From Actinacidiphila guanduensis (GTDB lineage Bacteria; Actinomycetota; Actinomycetes; Streptomycetales; Streptomycetaceae), in the NCBI RefSeq assembly GCF_900103985.1, contig NZ_FNIE01000005.1:434001-498000 (forward strand): a DNA stretch of 64,000 bases. Direction: 5' to 3'. Both the position numbers and the translations under genes were made by a program. The notes below the pieces were generated by a model. It ran no database searches and was not told the DNA's origin. It saw only the letters and a list, made by a program, of their open reading frames with translations. The number at the start of each line of letters is the position of its first letter. Within the stretch, counting starts at the first letter, position 1. Below are positions 10,801 to 19,093 of the stretch, in pieces.

Positions 10801-12972
10801 ATGACGGCCGAACTGGTACGAGGCCAGAACCACCCACTCCCCGGGACCCGACTGGAGATCCGCGTCAGCGCGGGTATCCCGGTGGTGGCCGCGGTCACCC
10901 TCGCCGATGAGCAGGGCCGCGCGGTGGCCGCGCCAGGTGAGGCACCCGAGGGCGCCTGGCTGGCGCATCCCGGCAGCCCGCAGCTGAGCGGGGTCGAGGT
11001 GCCGCGGCAGGCGGCCGCCGAGCACCGGGTCGCGGTGGATCTGGGCACCATGCCCCAGCCGGTGCACCGCGTGCACGTCCTGCTCGCCCTGCCGCCCGGC
11101 CGCGGCCCCGCCGACTTCGGCGCCGCGCCCGCCCCGCACCTGACGGTCACCCGGCCCGACGGCACGGGCATCGCCTCGTACACGATCACGGGCCTCACCT
11201 CCGAGACGGCCCTGATCGCCCTGGAGGTCTACCGCCGTCAGGGCGCCTGGAGGGTCCGCGCGGTGGGCCAGGGCTACGCGGGCGGCCTCGCCGCCCTGCT
11301 GCTCGACCAAGCGGTCCTCGAGGCCCCCGAGGTGGCCGCACGCATCCACGAAGCGGTGACCCGCGCACAACCCCGCTCGATCCCGGTGCCGCCCTCTGCG
11401 GGCCCCGCGGACAGCCGGGCGACCCAGGGCGAGGTTGCTACGGATGGCTCGGCCTCTGCTGCGCCTACGGACAGCCGCCCGCGTCGGGGCGCGTCCGGCG
11501 GCACCGTGCCCGCGGCCGCGGACGCGGAAGGTACGGTCCCGGGTGTCCCGGGTGCTTCGTCCGCGGCGGCCTCCACGTTCTCGGGCGGTCCGGGCGACGC
11601 TCCGCCCGGTGGATCGCCGGCCCAGTCCGGGAGTGCTTCGCCCGGGGCGAGCCGGGCCGCCTCCGGCGGCACCGTGCCCGGTACGGGCCCGTCCGGTGCG
11701 GCCGCCCCGGGTGCCACCCCCTCCGGCGGCATCGACTACCGGCATCCGCGGCGCCGTACCGTCCCCGCGCAGGGCGCCGCCGTACCCGCCGGGCCGGCGG
11801 ACGGCGGGGCCGAGGCTCCCGCTGGCAGCTCGGGCGGGGCCCCTTCCGGCGGTGGGGACGCTGCTCCCGGCGGCGGACCCGTCGCCGGGGACGCGGCCGG
11901 CTGGACGATGGAGGAGCGGCTGCACAACCAGATCTGGGGGATGTTCGAGGACCTGGCCCGCAGCGTGGCCGCGTACCGCAGCGCCGAGGACTTCGCCCAG
12001 TCGCGCTACGAGCAGGAGCTGGACCGGTTGCTGGCCGACCCGCGCACCCGCGGCGGCCCCGCGGCGGAGGCGGCGCGCGAGCAGGCGATGGCCAAGCAGG
12101 TCGCGCTGGTCGACCAGGCCAGGGCCGTCCTCGACCGCGACCTGGCCCAACTGGTGGCCGAGGCCGAGGTGGTGGAGCCCGCGCTGCCGCCGGCGTTCGC
12201 CGGGTGGGAGAACCCGTCGTGGCACGCCTACCGGGTGCCGCAGGAACCGCCGCTCGCCGTGCGGCTGGGCTCGCTGAGCCTGCCGGAGGCGCCCGAGCTG
12301 CGGATACCGCTGCTGGTGCGGCTGCCGCTGGAGCGGGGGCTGTGGGTCGACGCGGGCGAGGACCGCAGGGGAGCGCTGGACACGGCCGTGGCGGTCGCCG
12401 CCCGGCTGCTCGCGTCGTACCCGGCCGGCGGCCTGACCGTGCACGTGCTGGACCCGGCGGGCACGGGTGCCACCGCCTTCGCGCCGCTGTACGCGGCCGG
12501 CGCACTCGTCCAGCCGCAGCCGACGCCGGGCCCGGCGGGCGTCGGCGAGGTGCTGCAGCGGCTGACCGAGCGGGTGGACCTGGTGCAGATGGCGCTGCGC
12601 GGGGGCGCCGCCGACGCGCTGCCGCCCGGGTTCGACGCCGCGGAGCAGCTGCTGGTCGTCCACGAGTTCCCGTTCGGCTTCGACGACCGCGCCGTCAACC
12701 AGCTGCGCTACCTCGCCGACGAGGGCCACACCGTGGGCGTCCACGTCCTGCTGGTCGCCGACCGCGAGGACGCCGCCGAGTACGGCCCGCTCCTGAGCCC
12801 CCTGTGGCGCGCGACCCTGCGCCTGACCCCGCTGCCCAGCGACCACCTCGCCGACCCCTGGGTCGGCCACGCCTGGACCTACGAACCGCCCCTGGTCCCC
12901 CCGGGCAGCACCATCCTCCCCCAGGTCCTCCGCCACCTCGCCGCCTCCCCACCAGCAACCCACGGCCAATAA
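10801..12972 (+). CDS. TerD domain - disordered linker - FtsK/HerA-like domain fusion
   Basis: 723 aa from ATG 10801 (AAGGGG upstream). Residues 1-185 form a TerD-type domain beginning MTAELVRGQNHPLPGT and ending with GQGYAGGLAALLLDQ. About residues 190-375 are a Pro/Ala/Gly/Ser linker expected to be disordered. The C-terminal about 340 residues start with a charged helical region (WTMEERLHNQIWGMFEDLAR...) and continue with a pattern like the FtsK/HerA-type ATPase fold (LTVHVLDPAGTG, LLVVHEFPFGFDDRA, GVHVLLVADRED). Where the P-loop should be I read RGLWVDAGEDRRGALD, so no Walker A is recognised. TerD assignment is firm; the FtsK-like reading is inference from pattern. Confidence 0.75.
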   Translation: MTAELVRGQNHPLPGTRLEIRVSAGIPVVAAVTLADEQGRAVAAPGEAPEGAWLAHPGSPQLSGVEVPRQAAAEHRVAVDLGTMPQPVHRVHVLLALPPGRGPADFGAAPAPHLTVTRPDGTGIASYTITGLTSETALIALEVYRRQGAWRVRAVGQGYAGGLAALLLDQAVLEAPEVAARIHEAVTRAQPRSIPVPPSAGPADSRATQGEVATDGSASAAPTDSRPRRGASGGTVPAAADAEGTVPGVPGASSAAASTFSGGPGDAPPGGSPAQSGSASPGASRAASGGTVPGTGPSGAAAPGATPSGGIDYRHPRRRTVPAQGAAVPAGPADGGAEAPAGSSGGAPSGGGDAAPGGGPVAGDAAGWTMEERLHNQIWGMFEDLARSVAAYRSAEDFAQSRYEQELDRLLADPRTRGGPAAEAAREQAMAKQVALVDQARAVLDRDLAQLVAEAEVVEPALPPAFAGWENPSWHAYRVPQEPPLAVRLGSLSLPEAPELRIPLLVRLPLERGLWVDAGEDRRGALDTAVAVAARLLASYPAGGLTVHVLDPAGTGATAFAPLYAAGALVQPQPTPGPAGVGEVLQRLTERVDLVQMALRGGAADALPPGFDAAEQLLVVHEFPFGFDDRAVNQLRYLADEGHTVGVHVLLVADREDAAEYGPLLSPLWRATLRLTPLPSDHLADPWVGHAWTYEPPLVPPGSTILPQVLRHLAASPPATHGQ

Positions 12973-13045
12973 CCCCCATCGCCCCGCCCTCCACCCGTGG
13001 CACCGCCGTTACGGGGGCTGTCCGCCCGGCTCGCGACGACGCGTG

Positions 13046-13090
13046 CATGATGACTAATTAAAGTAGTCATCATGGCCTTAGAATGACTAC
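13046..13090 (+). promoter_or_regulatory. Operator palindrome and leaderless promoter of the fic gene
   Basis: An 11-bp perfect inverted repeat CATGATGACTA (13046-13056) / TAGTCATCATG (13064-13074) with an AT-rich 7-base centre, plus a third direct copy ATGACTA at 13083-13089. A -10 like TAGAAT occupies 13079-13084, placing +1 at or next to the A of the ATG at 13091; there is no ribosome binding site. No good -35 is seen. Confidence 0.6.
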
Positions 13091-14281
13091 ATGAATGTGT
13101 CATCCTCCGCCCCGGAGCTGTATACCGTGCCTCGTCTGACCAGCGAGGACCAGTCGGTGCTCGGTGAGATCCACCAGATGCGCAAGGACATGCGCATGGT
13201 GCTCCGCACTCCTCGGCGCTGGGAGGGAGGACTGCGGCGCTCCGTTCTCGCCAAAGCCGTCCAGGGATCCAACAGCATCGAGGGCTACGAGGTCGCCGAG
13301 GACGACGCGCTCGCGGCTCTGGACGACGAGGAGCCGATGAGCGCGGACGAGAAGACCTTCGCGGAGATCAAGGGCTACCAGCAGACCATGGGCTACGTCC
13401 TGGCCATAGGCAGTGACTCCCTTGCCACCTACGACACCAGCGAGCTGCGCGCCATGCACTTCATGATGCTGCAGCACGAGCCGTCGAAGTCGCCCGGGCA
13501 CTTCCGCAAGGGCCCGATCTACGTGCACAACCACGAGACCGAGCGGCAGGTCTACGAAGGACCCGACCACGAGGCCGTTCCGGAGCTGATGAACGCACTG
13601 GTCCGGAGCCTGCGCACCGGCCATGAACACGACCCGGTCGTACGGTCGGCGATGGCTCACCTGAACCTGGTCATGATCCACCCGTTCCGTGACGGCAACG
13701 GCCGGATGGCCCGGGCGCTCGCCACGCTGGTGCTGGCGCGCTCGGACATCGGCGAGCCCGTCTTCTCCTCGATCGAGGAGTGGCTGGGGGCGAAGTCCAA
13801 CACGCTGGATTACTACGCCGCTCTCGGCCACACAGGCCGCGGCGTGTGGGCTCCGCGGGCCGATGCGCAGCTCTGGCTGTCGTTCTGCCTGCGCGCGCAC
13901 CACATGCAGGCGCAGACGATGGCCCGTCGAGTAGAGGACGCCGACCGGTACTGGCTGCACCTCGACGGAATCGTGAGCAGCCACAAGCTGCCCGAACGGG
14001 TCCTGGATCCCCTCTTCGACGCGGTTCTCGGGTACCGCATCCGCCGCGGCGGATACATGAAGCGAGCCGGGATCGAGGGGCAGACGGCGACGAGGGATCT
14101 GGCGCACCTGGCGGGGCTCGGGCTGCTGGCGGCGCACGGCTCCGGCCGCGGGCGGCACTACACGGCGGCGGGGCCGCTGCTGGAGGTGCGGGCCGATGTC
14201 CGGTCGCGTCGAGGCGCTGTCACCGACCCCTACCCCGGGATGCGGTCGGAGCTGGCCAAGCCGATCGCCTGGGAGAAGTGA
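13091..14281 (+). CDS. Fic family protein (protein adenylyltransferase candidate)
   Basis: 396 aa. The complete Fic motif HPFRDGNGRMAR lies at residues 197-208, with the catalytic His197 and the anion-binding DGNG. An N-terminal inhibitory helix motif of the [S/T]xxxE[G/N] type is present as S60-NSI-E64-G65, so this is a self-inhibited class II Fic with an N-terminal Fic_N region. The C-terminal 100 residues (IRRGGYMKRAGIEGQTATRDLAHLAGLGLL) look like a winged helix. Fic enzymes usually transfer AMP to a hydroxyl of a target protein. No antitoxin gene is adjacent, as expected for a protein carrying its own inhibitory helix. Less GC-extreme promoter than its neighbours suggests acquisition. Confidence 0.92.
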   Translation: MNVSSSAPELYTVPRLTSEDQSVLGEIHQMRKDMRMVLRTPRRWEGGLRRSVLAKAVQGSNSIEGYEVAEDDALAALDDEEPMSADEKTFAEIKGYQQTMGYVLAIGSDSLATYDTSELRAMHFMMLQHEPSKSPGHFRKGPIYVHNHETERQVYEGPDHEAVPELMNALVRSLRTGHEHDPVVRSAMAHLNLVMIHPFRDGNGRMARALATLVLARSDIGEPVFSSIEEWLGAKSNTLDYYAALGHTGRGVWAPRADAQLWLSFCLRAHHMQAQTMARRVEDADRYWLHLDGIVSSHKLPERVLDPLFDAVLGYRIRRGGYMKRAGIEGQTATRDLAHLAGLGLLAAHGSGRGRHYTAAGPLLEVRADVRSRRGAVTDPYPGMRSELAKPIAWEK

Positions 14282-14393
14282 GGCGGCCGGCCCGAGGGAC
14301 GCCTCAGGCGTGCTTCGTCCTTCGGGCACGTGGTTCCGCTCGTGCCGATGCACTCATTCGGGTGGTGGTGAGAGCCGAGGCGCAGCGTGATCT

Positions 14394-14424
14394 TTACTCT
14401 TTCATGGGGATTCGTTACTCTTTC
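14394..14424 (+). repeat. Direct repeats TTACTCTTTC upstream of terC
   Basis: TTACTCTTTC occurs at 14394-14403 and again at 14415-14424, exactly 21 bp apart (two helical turns), 29 bp before the terC start. The low GC of this stretch stands out from its surroundings. Could be an activator site or a variant promoter. Confidence 0.5.
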
Positions 14425-14452
14425 TTGACCGACGAATTTGGGCGGAGGCCCC

Positions 14453-15454
14453 GTGGACGTGTCACTCGCCCTCTGGGCGCTGACCCTCGCCGGACTGTGC
14501 GCGCTCATCGGCGCCGACTTCCTCATCGGGCGCAACCCGCACGAAGTCTCCGTGCGCGAGGCCGGGATCTGGACCGCCGTGTGGGTCGCCCTCGCCGGGC
14601 TCTTCGGGCTCGGTCTGGCGCTCTTCGCGGGCGGCGGACCCGCCGGGGAGTTCTTCGCCGGGTACGTCACCGAGAAGTCCCTCAGCGTCGACAACCTCTT
14701 CGTCTTCGTGCTGATCATGGCGAAGTTCGCCGTCCCCGCCGCCTACCAGCAGCGGGTGCTGCTCATCGGGGTGCTCGTCGCGCTGGTGCTGCGCACGGTC
14801 TTCATCGCCGCCGGCGCCACCCTGATCGCCAGTTTCTCCTGGATCTTCTTCGTCTTCGGCGCCTTCCTCATCTGGACCGCCTGGAAGCTGATCAAGGAAG
14901 CACTCGCCGGGCACGACGCCGACACCGATTTCGAGGAGAACCGGCTGATGGCGGCCGTGCGGCGGCGCGTGCCCAGCACCGACCGCTACCACGGCACCAA
15001 GATGTTCGTCACCGAGAACGGCCGCCGCCTGATGACGCCGATGCTCGTGGTGATGCTCGCCATCGGCTCCACCGACGTGCTCTTCGCCCTCGACTCGATC
15101 CCGGCGATCTTCGGCCTCACCCAGGACCCGTACATCGTCTTCACCGCCAACGCCTTCGCGCTGATGGGCCTGCGCCAGCTGTACTTCCTCATCGGCGGCC
15201 TGCTCAAGCGGCTGGTCCACCTCTCCTACGGCCTGTCCGTCATCCTCGGCTTCATCGGCGTGAAACTGGTGCTGCACGCCCTGCACGAGGCCGGCGTGCA
15301 CGTGCCCGAGATCTCCATCGCCGTCTCCCTGGGAGTGATCGTCGCCGTGCTCGCGGTGACGACCGCCACCAGCCTGATCGCCTCCCGCAAGGCCGCCAGG
15401 ACCGAGGAGAACGACCGGGCGGCCGCCTCGCGGGAGGACCGCATCGACGTGTAG
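14453..15454 (+). CDS. TerC family integral membrane protein
   Basis: 333 aa from GTG 14453 (GGAGG four bases upstream). About nine hydrophobic segments. The two conserved acidic membrane motifs of TerC, SVDNLFVFV and STDVLFALDSIPAIFG, are intact. TerC proteins of the Alx/MeeF/TerC group are thought to export metal ions, manganese in the studied cases. It is the membrane partner in Ter systems, consistent with the two TerD-domain genes just upstream. Charged cytosolic C-terminal tail. Confidence 0.94.
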   Translation: MDVSLALWALTLAGLCALIGADFLIGRNPHEVSVREAGIWTAVWVALAGLFGLGLALFAGGGPAGEFFAGYVTEKSLSVDNLFVFVLIMAKFAVPAAYQQRVLLIGVLVALVLRTVFIAAGATLIASFSWIFFVFGAFLIWTAWKLIKEALAGHDADTDFEENRLMAAVRRRVPSTDRYHGTKMFVTENGRRLMTPMLVVMLAIGSTDVLFALDSIPAIFGLTQDPYIVFTANAFALMGLRQLYFLIGGLLKRLVHLSYGLSVILGFIGVKLVLHALHEAGVHVPEISIAVSLGVIVAVLAVTTATSLIASRKAARTEENDRAAASREDRIDV

Positions 15455-15558
15455 CCGCCGTGCGGCAGACGGGTGAGGGGGCGCCCCCTGCGTGCCGGAC
15501 GGCCCGGCGCGGGGGCTAGCGTGGCTCCGGCAGCGGAACCCACGCGAAAGGCACGGAT

Positions 15559-16584
15559 GTGGCGAGCACGGCGGGCACCTCGGCGCTGCCCGAGCTGACC
15601 GGCACCCGGTTCCTGTCCACCTGGCAGCTCGACGGCGTCGCCCTCGCGGCCGTCCTGCTGCTCGGCGCGGCCTACGGCTACGGCGTGTGGCGCCGGCAGC
15701 GCTCCGGCGGGCACTGGCCGCTGTGGCGCACCGCCGTCTTCTTCGTCTTCGGCCTGGGCACCCTGGTCTTCGCCACCATGTCGGGGCTGGCCGTCTACAA
15801 CCGGGTGCTCTTCTGGCCCGCCGCCGTGCAGAACATCCTGCTCGACCTGTTCGCACCGCTCGGCCTCGCCCTCGGCGACCCGCTCGGCCTGGCGTCCCCC
15901 ACCGGGCGGCTGCGCCGGGCCTTCGCCTCCGCACCCGTGCGGGCACTGACGTACCCGCTGGTCAGCTCCGTGCTCGTGCTCGTCTCCGAGCTGAGCATCT
16001 ACTTCACGCCCTACTTCGCCACCTCGCTCGGCCACAACCCCGTACGGCAGCTGATGCATCTGCAACTGCTGCTCACCGGCTGTCTGTTCGTCCTGCCGAT
16101 GCTCAGCCGGCAGGAGCTGCTGCCGCGCTGGTGCACCCACCCGGTGCGGGCCCTGCTGGTCTTCCTCGACGGGCTCTTCGACTCGGTGCCCGGCATCGTG
16201 GTGATGACCAGCAACACCCTCGTCGCCGGGCACTGGTACCGCACCCACACCCGCACCTGGGGCCCCTCCGTCCAGCGCGACCAGATGCTCGGCGGCGGCC
16301 TGATGCTCGTCCTCGCCGAACTCGTCGGGCTGCCCTTCCTGCTGCTGGTCTTCCTGGAGTGGTGGCGCGCCGAGCGGGCCCGCACCGCCGAACTGGACGC
16401 GGCCCTGGACCGCGAGGCGGCCGCCGCTGCCGTACGGCCAGTCGTGCGGGTCAGCCGCAGCGCGGCCGCGCCCGCCGCCCCCGCGGGGGAACCGGCTGCC
16501 AAGGCGGCGCCCCCCGAGATGATGCGGCCCTGGTGGGAGACGGACCAGGGCGAGGTCGGCATGCGGATGCGCGGGGAGCACTGA
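15559..16584 (+). CDS. Cytochrome c oxidase assembly (CtaG-like) membrane protein
   Basis: 341 aa from GTG 15559. Seven or so membrane segments; the conserved YFTPYFATSLGHNPVRQLMHLQ with its histidines and FDSVPGIVVMTSNTLVAGHWY match the caa3-type CtaG family (Pfam caa3_CtaG), involved in copper insertion into cytochrome oxidase. The C-terminal cytosolic tail is Ala-rich and its last codons (GEH-stop) are the first unit of the degenerate repeat array at 16566-16770. Confidence 0.88.
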   Translation: MASTAGTSALPELTGTRFLSTWQLDGVALAAVLLLGAAYGYGVWRRQRSGGHWPLWRTAVFFVFGLGTLVFATMSGLAVYNRVLFWPAAVQNILLDLFAPLGLALGDPLGLASPTGRLRRAFASAPVRALTYPLVSSVLVLVSELSIYFTPYFATSLGHNPVRQLMHLQLLLTGCLFVLPMLSRQELLPRWCTHPVRALLVFLDGLFDSVPGIVVMTSNTLVAGHWYRTHTRTWGPSVQRDQMLGGGLMLVLAELVGLPFLLLVFLEWWRAERARTAELDAALDREAAAAAVRPVVRVSRSAAAPAAPAGEPAAKAAPPEMMRPWWETDQGEVGMRMRGEH

Positions 16585-16770
16585 GCCCGCCCCCTACCTG
16601 CGGGGGAGCGCCGAACCGACCGTACGCACGGGGGAGCACTGATCCTGCCCGTACGCACGGGGAGTGCCGAACCGCCCTTACGTACGGGGAGAACCGAGCC
16701 CGCCCGTACTGTGCCCGCCGGACCCGCGGGGAGCACTGAGCCCGCCCGTACGCACGGGGGAGCGGCAGCC
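16566..16770. repeat. Seven degenerate 24-42 bp tandem repeats at the 3' end of the CtaG-like gene
   Basis: Units start at 16566, 16592, 16621, 16650, 16677, 16705 and 16747. Consensus is about CGTACGCACGGGGGAGC followed by ACTGAGCCCGCC. The first unit contains the last codons and TGA of the upstream gene; later units repeat the same string in non-coding DNA. Best conserved are units 3, 4 and the ends of 1 and 6. Confidence 0.7.
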
Positions 16771-16791
16771 CCGGCCACGTCCGGCCCGGGC

Positions 16792-17205
16792 TCAGCGGCG
16801 GCGCTGGGAGAACCGCAGCAGGTTGCCCGCCGGGTCGCGGAAGGCGCAGTCGCGCACGCCGTACGGCTGGTCCACCGGCTCCTGCAGCACCTCGGCGCCC
16901 GACGCCTGGATGTGCGCGAACGTGGCGTCGCAGTCGTCGGTGGCGAAGATGACGCCGCGCAGCAGGCCCTTGGCCAGCAGCTCGGCCATCGCCTCACGGT
17001 CGGCCGGGGAGGCGTTCGGGTCGGCGGCCGGCGGCTCCAGCACGATCTCCACCCCGGGCTGGGCGGGCGAGCCGACCGTCACCCAGCGCATCCCCTCGAA
17101 ACCGACGTCGTTGCGCACCTCCAGCCCCAGCACGTCCCGGTAGAAGGCGAGCGCCTTGTCGTGGTCGTCGACGGCGATGAAGCACTGCGAGAGCGTGATG
17201 TCCAT
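16792..17205 (-). CDS. VOC (glyoxalase/bleomycin resistance) family protein
   Basis: 137 aa from ATG 17205 (an in-frame GTG three codons earlier is possible). Begins MDITLSQCFIAVDDHDKALA and shows the paired beta-alpha-beta-beta-beta modules of the vicinal oxygen chelate fold: FYRDVLGLEVRNDVGFEGMRW, and the closing GVRDCAFRDPAGNLLRFSQ. Substrate unknown. It starts 10 bp after the AraC regulator stop codon on the same strand, so the two form an operon and the regulator probably controls it. Confidence 0.88.
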   Translation of the reverse strand: MDITLSQCFIAVDDHDKALAFYRDVLGLEVRNDVGFEGMRWVTVGSPAQPGVEIVLEPPAADPNASPADREAMAELLAKGLLRGVIFATDDCDATFAHIQASGAEVLQEPVDQPYGVRDCAFRDPAGNLLRFSQRRR

Positions 17206-17215
17206 GGCGCCCACG

Positions 17216-17635
17216 CTACGGGCGCGACGGGTCCTTCGCTCCTCCGCTGCGCACCGGCCGGGTGAAGATCTTGGCGACGCACGGCGGTATCGCCGCGCCC
17301 TCGGTGTGCGGGCGGGCCCGGTAGGCGCTCGGGCTCTCGCCCACCAGCTCGGTGAACCGTGAGCTGAACGAGCCGAGGGAGGTGCAGCCCACCGCCATGC
17401 ACACCTCGGTGACCGGCAGGTCCCCGCGGCGCAGCAGCGCCTTGGCCCGCTCGATCCGGCGGGTCATCAGATAGCCGTAGGGGCTCTCGCCGAAGGCCGC
17501 GCGGAAGCTGCGCGAGAAGTGCCCGGCCGACATGTGGGCGTCGCTCGCCAGCGCCGGGACGTCCAGCGGCTCCGCGTAGTCGCGGTCCATGCGGTCACGT
17601 GCCCGGCGCAGCAGGACGAGGTCCGACAGCTCCAT
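17216..17635 (-). CDS. AraC family transcriptional regulator (DNA-binding domain only)
   Basis: 139 aa, essentially a stand-alone AraC/XylS DNA-binding domain with two helix-turn-helix units: SAGHFSRSFRAAFGESPYGYL and TEVCMAVGCTSLGSFSSRFTELVGESPSAYR. There is no N-terminal ligand-binding domain; the C-terminal tail (about 30 residues) carries little recognisable. Co-transcribed with the VOC protein gene immediately downstream, a common pairing in streptomycetes. Confidence 0.92.
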   Translation of the reverse strand: MELSDLVLLRRARDRMDRDYAEPLDVPALASDAHMSAGHFSRSFRAAFGESPYGYLMTRRIERAKALLRRGDLPVTEVCMAVGCTSLGSFSSRFTELVGESPSAYRARPHTEGAAIPPCVAKIFTRPVRSGGAKDPSRP

Positions 17636-17843
17636 GCCGACAGCATCGCACGCCCCACCGACAGCCGGCCCCTCGCTGTGCGGCGGCGCAGGTCACGGCG
17701 GTGTCCGCACCTCGTGGCGGTACGGTCGCAGGTCGGTCCGAAGGGCCGCGGGGAGCGGCCGGGGCTGGCATGCTCAGGGCATTCGATCGGCGGGGACCCG
17801 CGACCGGGGGACGGCGCGGGCCCACGACCCAGGGGGACATGTG

Positions 17844-18359
17844 ATGCGCGGTGCGCGGACGGCGGCGGTGGGGCTCGCGGTGGCCGGGGCTCTGGCAGCA
17901 GTGGCGGCCTGCGGCGGCGGCCCCGGCTACAAGAAGACGGGCACGACGGCCACGCTGCCGGGCATGACCGGCCGGACGCTGGCGGCGGCGCGGAGCGCGG
18001 CGAACTCGGCCGGTTTCCACAATGTCCAGGTCAGCGACGCGACCGGCGCCAAGCGCTCCACCGCGGACGCGACCGCGTGGCGGGTCTGCTTCCAGAAGCC
18101 GGGCAGCGGCACCTCCAGCGACACCGGCGTCCCGGTGCGCCTGTCCGTCGCCCGGAGCTACGAGCCCTGCCCCGCCGAGGACGCCTCCAACACGTCGTCC
18201 CCCCACCCGACCCGCACCCACCGCACCACGATCCACCACTACTACGGCGGCTCGGGCAGCGGCTCGTCCGACGACTCCACGACCACGCACCACACGACCA
18301 CGCACCACTCCACGACCCACCACTCCACCTCGCACCACAGCTCGTCCCACCACCACTGA
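17844..18359 (+). CDS. PASTA-domain lipoprotein with His/Thr/Ser-rich tail
   Basis: 171 aa from ATG 17844 (AGGGGG seven bases upstream). Signal peptide with lipobox VAAC, lipidated Cys23. Residues about 35-115 resemble one PASTA domain (LPGMTGRTLAAARSAANSAG, then VCFQKPGSGT); Cys residues in RVCFQKPG and EPCPAED could form a disulfide. The last about 50 residues contain 14 histidines in HH pairs separated by Thr/Ser (TTTHHTTTHHSTTHH). Surface-anchored; role unknown. The tail could bind metal ions such as zinc, copper or nickel (inference). Confidence 0.82.
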   Translation: MRGARTAAVGLAVAGALAAVAACGGGPGYKKTGTTATLPGMTGRTLAAARSAANSAGFHNVQVSDATGAKRSTADATAWRVCFQKPGSGTSSDTGVPVRLSVARSYEPCPAEDASNTSSPHPTRTHRTTIHHYYGGSGSGSSDDSTTTHHTTTHHSTTHHSTSHHSSSHHH

Positions 18360-18436
18360 GCCGGGGAGTCGAGACAGGCCGGCGGGAGCTGCCGGGGGCT
18401 GTCAGGGGCCGTCCGGGCCGGCCCGGACGGCCATGG

Positions 18437-19093
18437 TCACCAGCCGCGTTCGCGCCATTCGGGCAGGTGGGGGCGCTCGGTGCCGAGGGTGGTGTCGTTG
18501 CCGTGGCCGGGGTAGACCCAGGTCTCGTCCGGCAGGGCGTCGAAGAGCTTGGTGGTGACGCCGGCGAAGAGGGTGGAGAAGGCGGCCGGGTCGCCGTGGG
18601 TGTTGCCGACCCCGCCCGGGAAGAGGCAGTCGCCGGTGAAGACGTGCGGGTGGCCGTGCGGGTCGTCGTAGACGAGGACGACGCTGCCGGGGGTGTGGCC
18701 GACCAGGTGCCGGGCGGTGAGGCGGACGCGGCCGAAGGCGAGCGTGTCGCCGTCGTCGAGCGGGACGTCGGTGGGGACGGGGATGCCCTCGGCGTCCTCG
18801 CGCCCCGCGTACGTGCGGGCCCCCGTGGCCGCCACGACCGCCTCCAGCGCCTGCCAGTGGTCGCCGTGGCGGTGAGTGGTCACCACGGAGGTGAGACCAT
18901 CGGAACCGACCACTTCGAGCAGGGTCGCCGCGTCGTTCGCGGCGTCGATCAGCAGCTGTTCGTCGGTGGCCCGGCAGCGCAGCACGTACGCGTTGTTGTC
19001 CATGGGCCCGACCGCGACCTTCGTGATGATCAGGTCTTCCAGCTCGTGCACGTCGGGCGTTCCGCCGACCGTGACCTCTCCCGTGTACGCCAT
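18437..19093 (-). CDS. MBL fold metallo-hydrolase (glyoxalase II-like)
   Basis: 218 aa. Metallo-beta-lactamase fold with the metal motif THRHGDH (His74, His76, Asp78, His79), later metal ligands in GHTPGSV and GDCLFPGG, and the final YPGHGND. The compact size and GHTPGS motif match the glyoxalase II/YcbL group, which hydrolyse thioesters; the exact substrate is not known. ATG at 19093. Divergent from uvrA across a 256-bp gap. Confidence 0.9.
   Translation of the reverse strand: MAYTGEVTVGGTPDVHELEDLIITKVAVGPMDNNAYVLRCRATDEQLLIDAANDAATLLEVVGSDGLTSVVTTHRHGDHWQALEAVVAATGARTYAGREDAEGIPVPTDVPLDDGDTLAFGRVRLTARHLVGHTPGSVVLVYDDPHGHPHVFTGDCLFPGGVGNTHGDPAAFSTLFAGVTTKLFDALPDETWVYPGHGNDTTLGTERPHLPEWRERGW

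Noticed and set aside
16566..16770. CRISPR-like array
   Set aside because: Units are adjacent and degenerate with no unique spacers, vary from 24 to 42 bp, and no cas gene is present.
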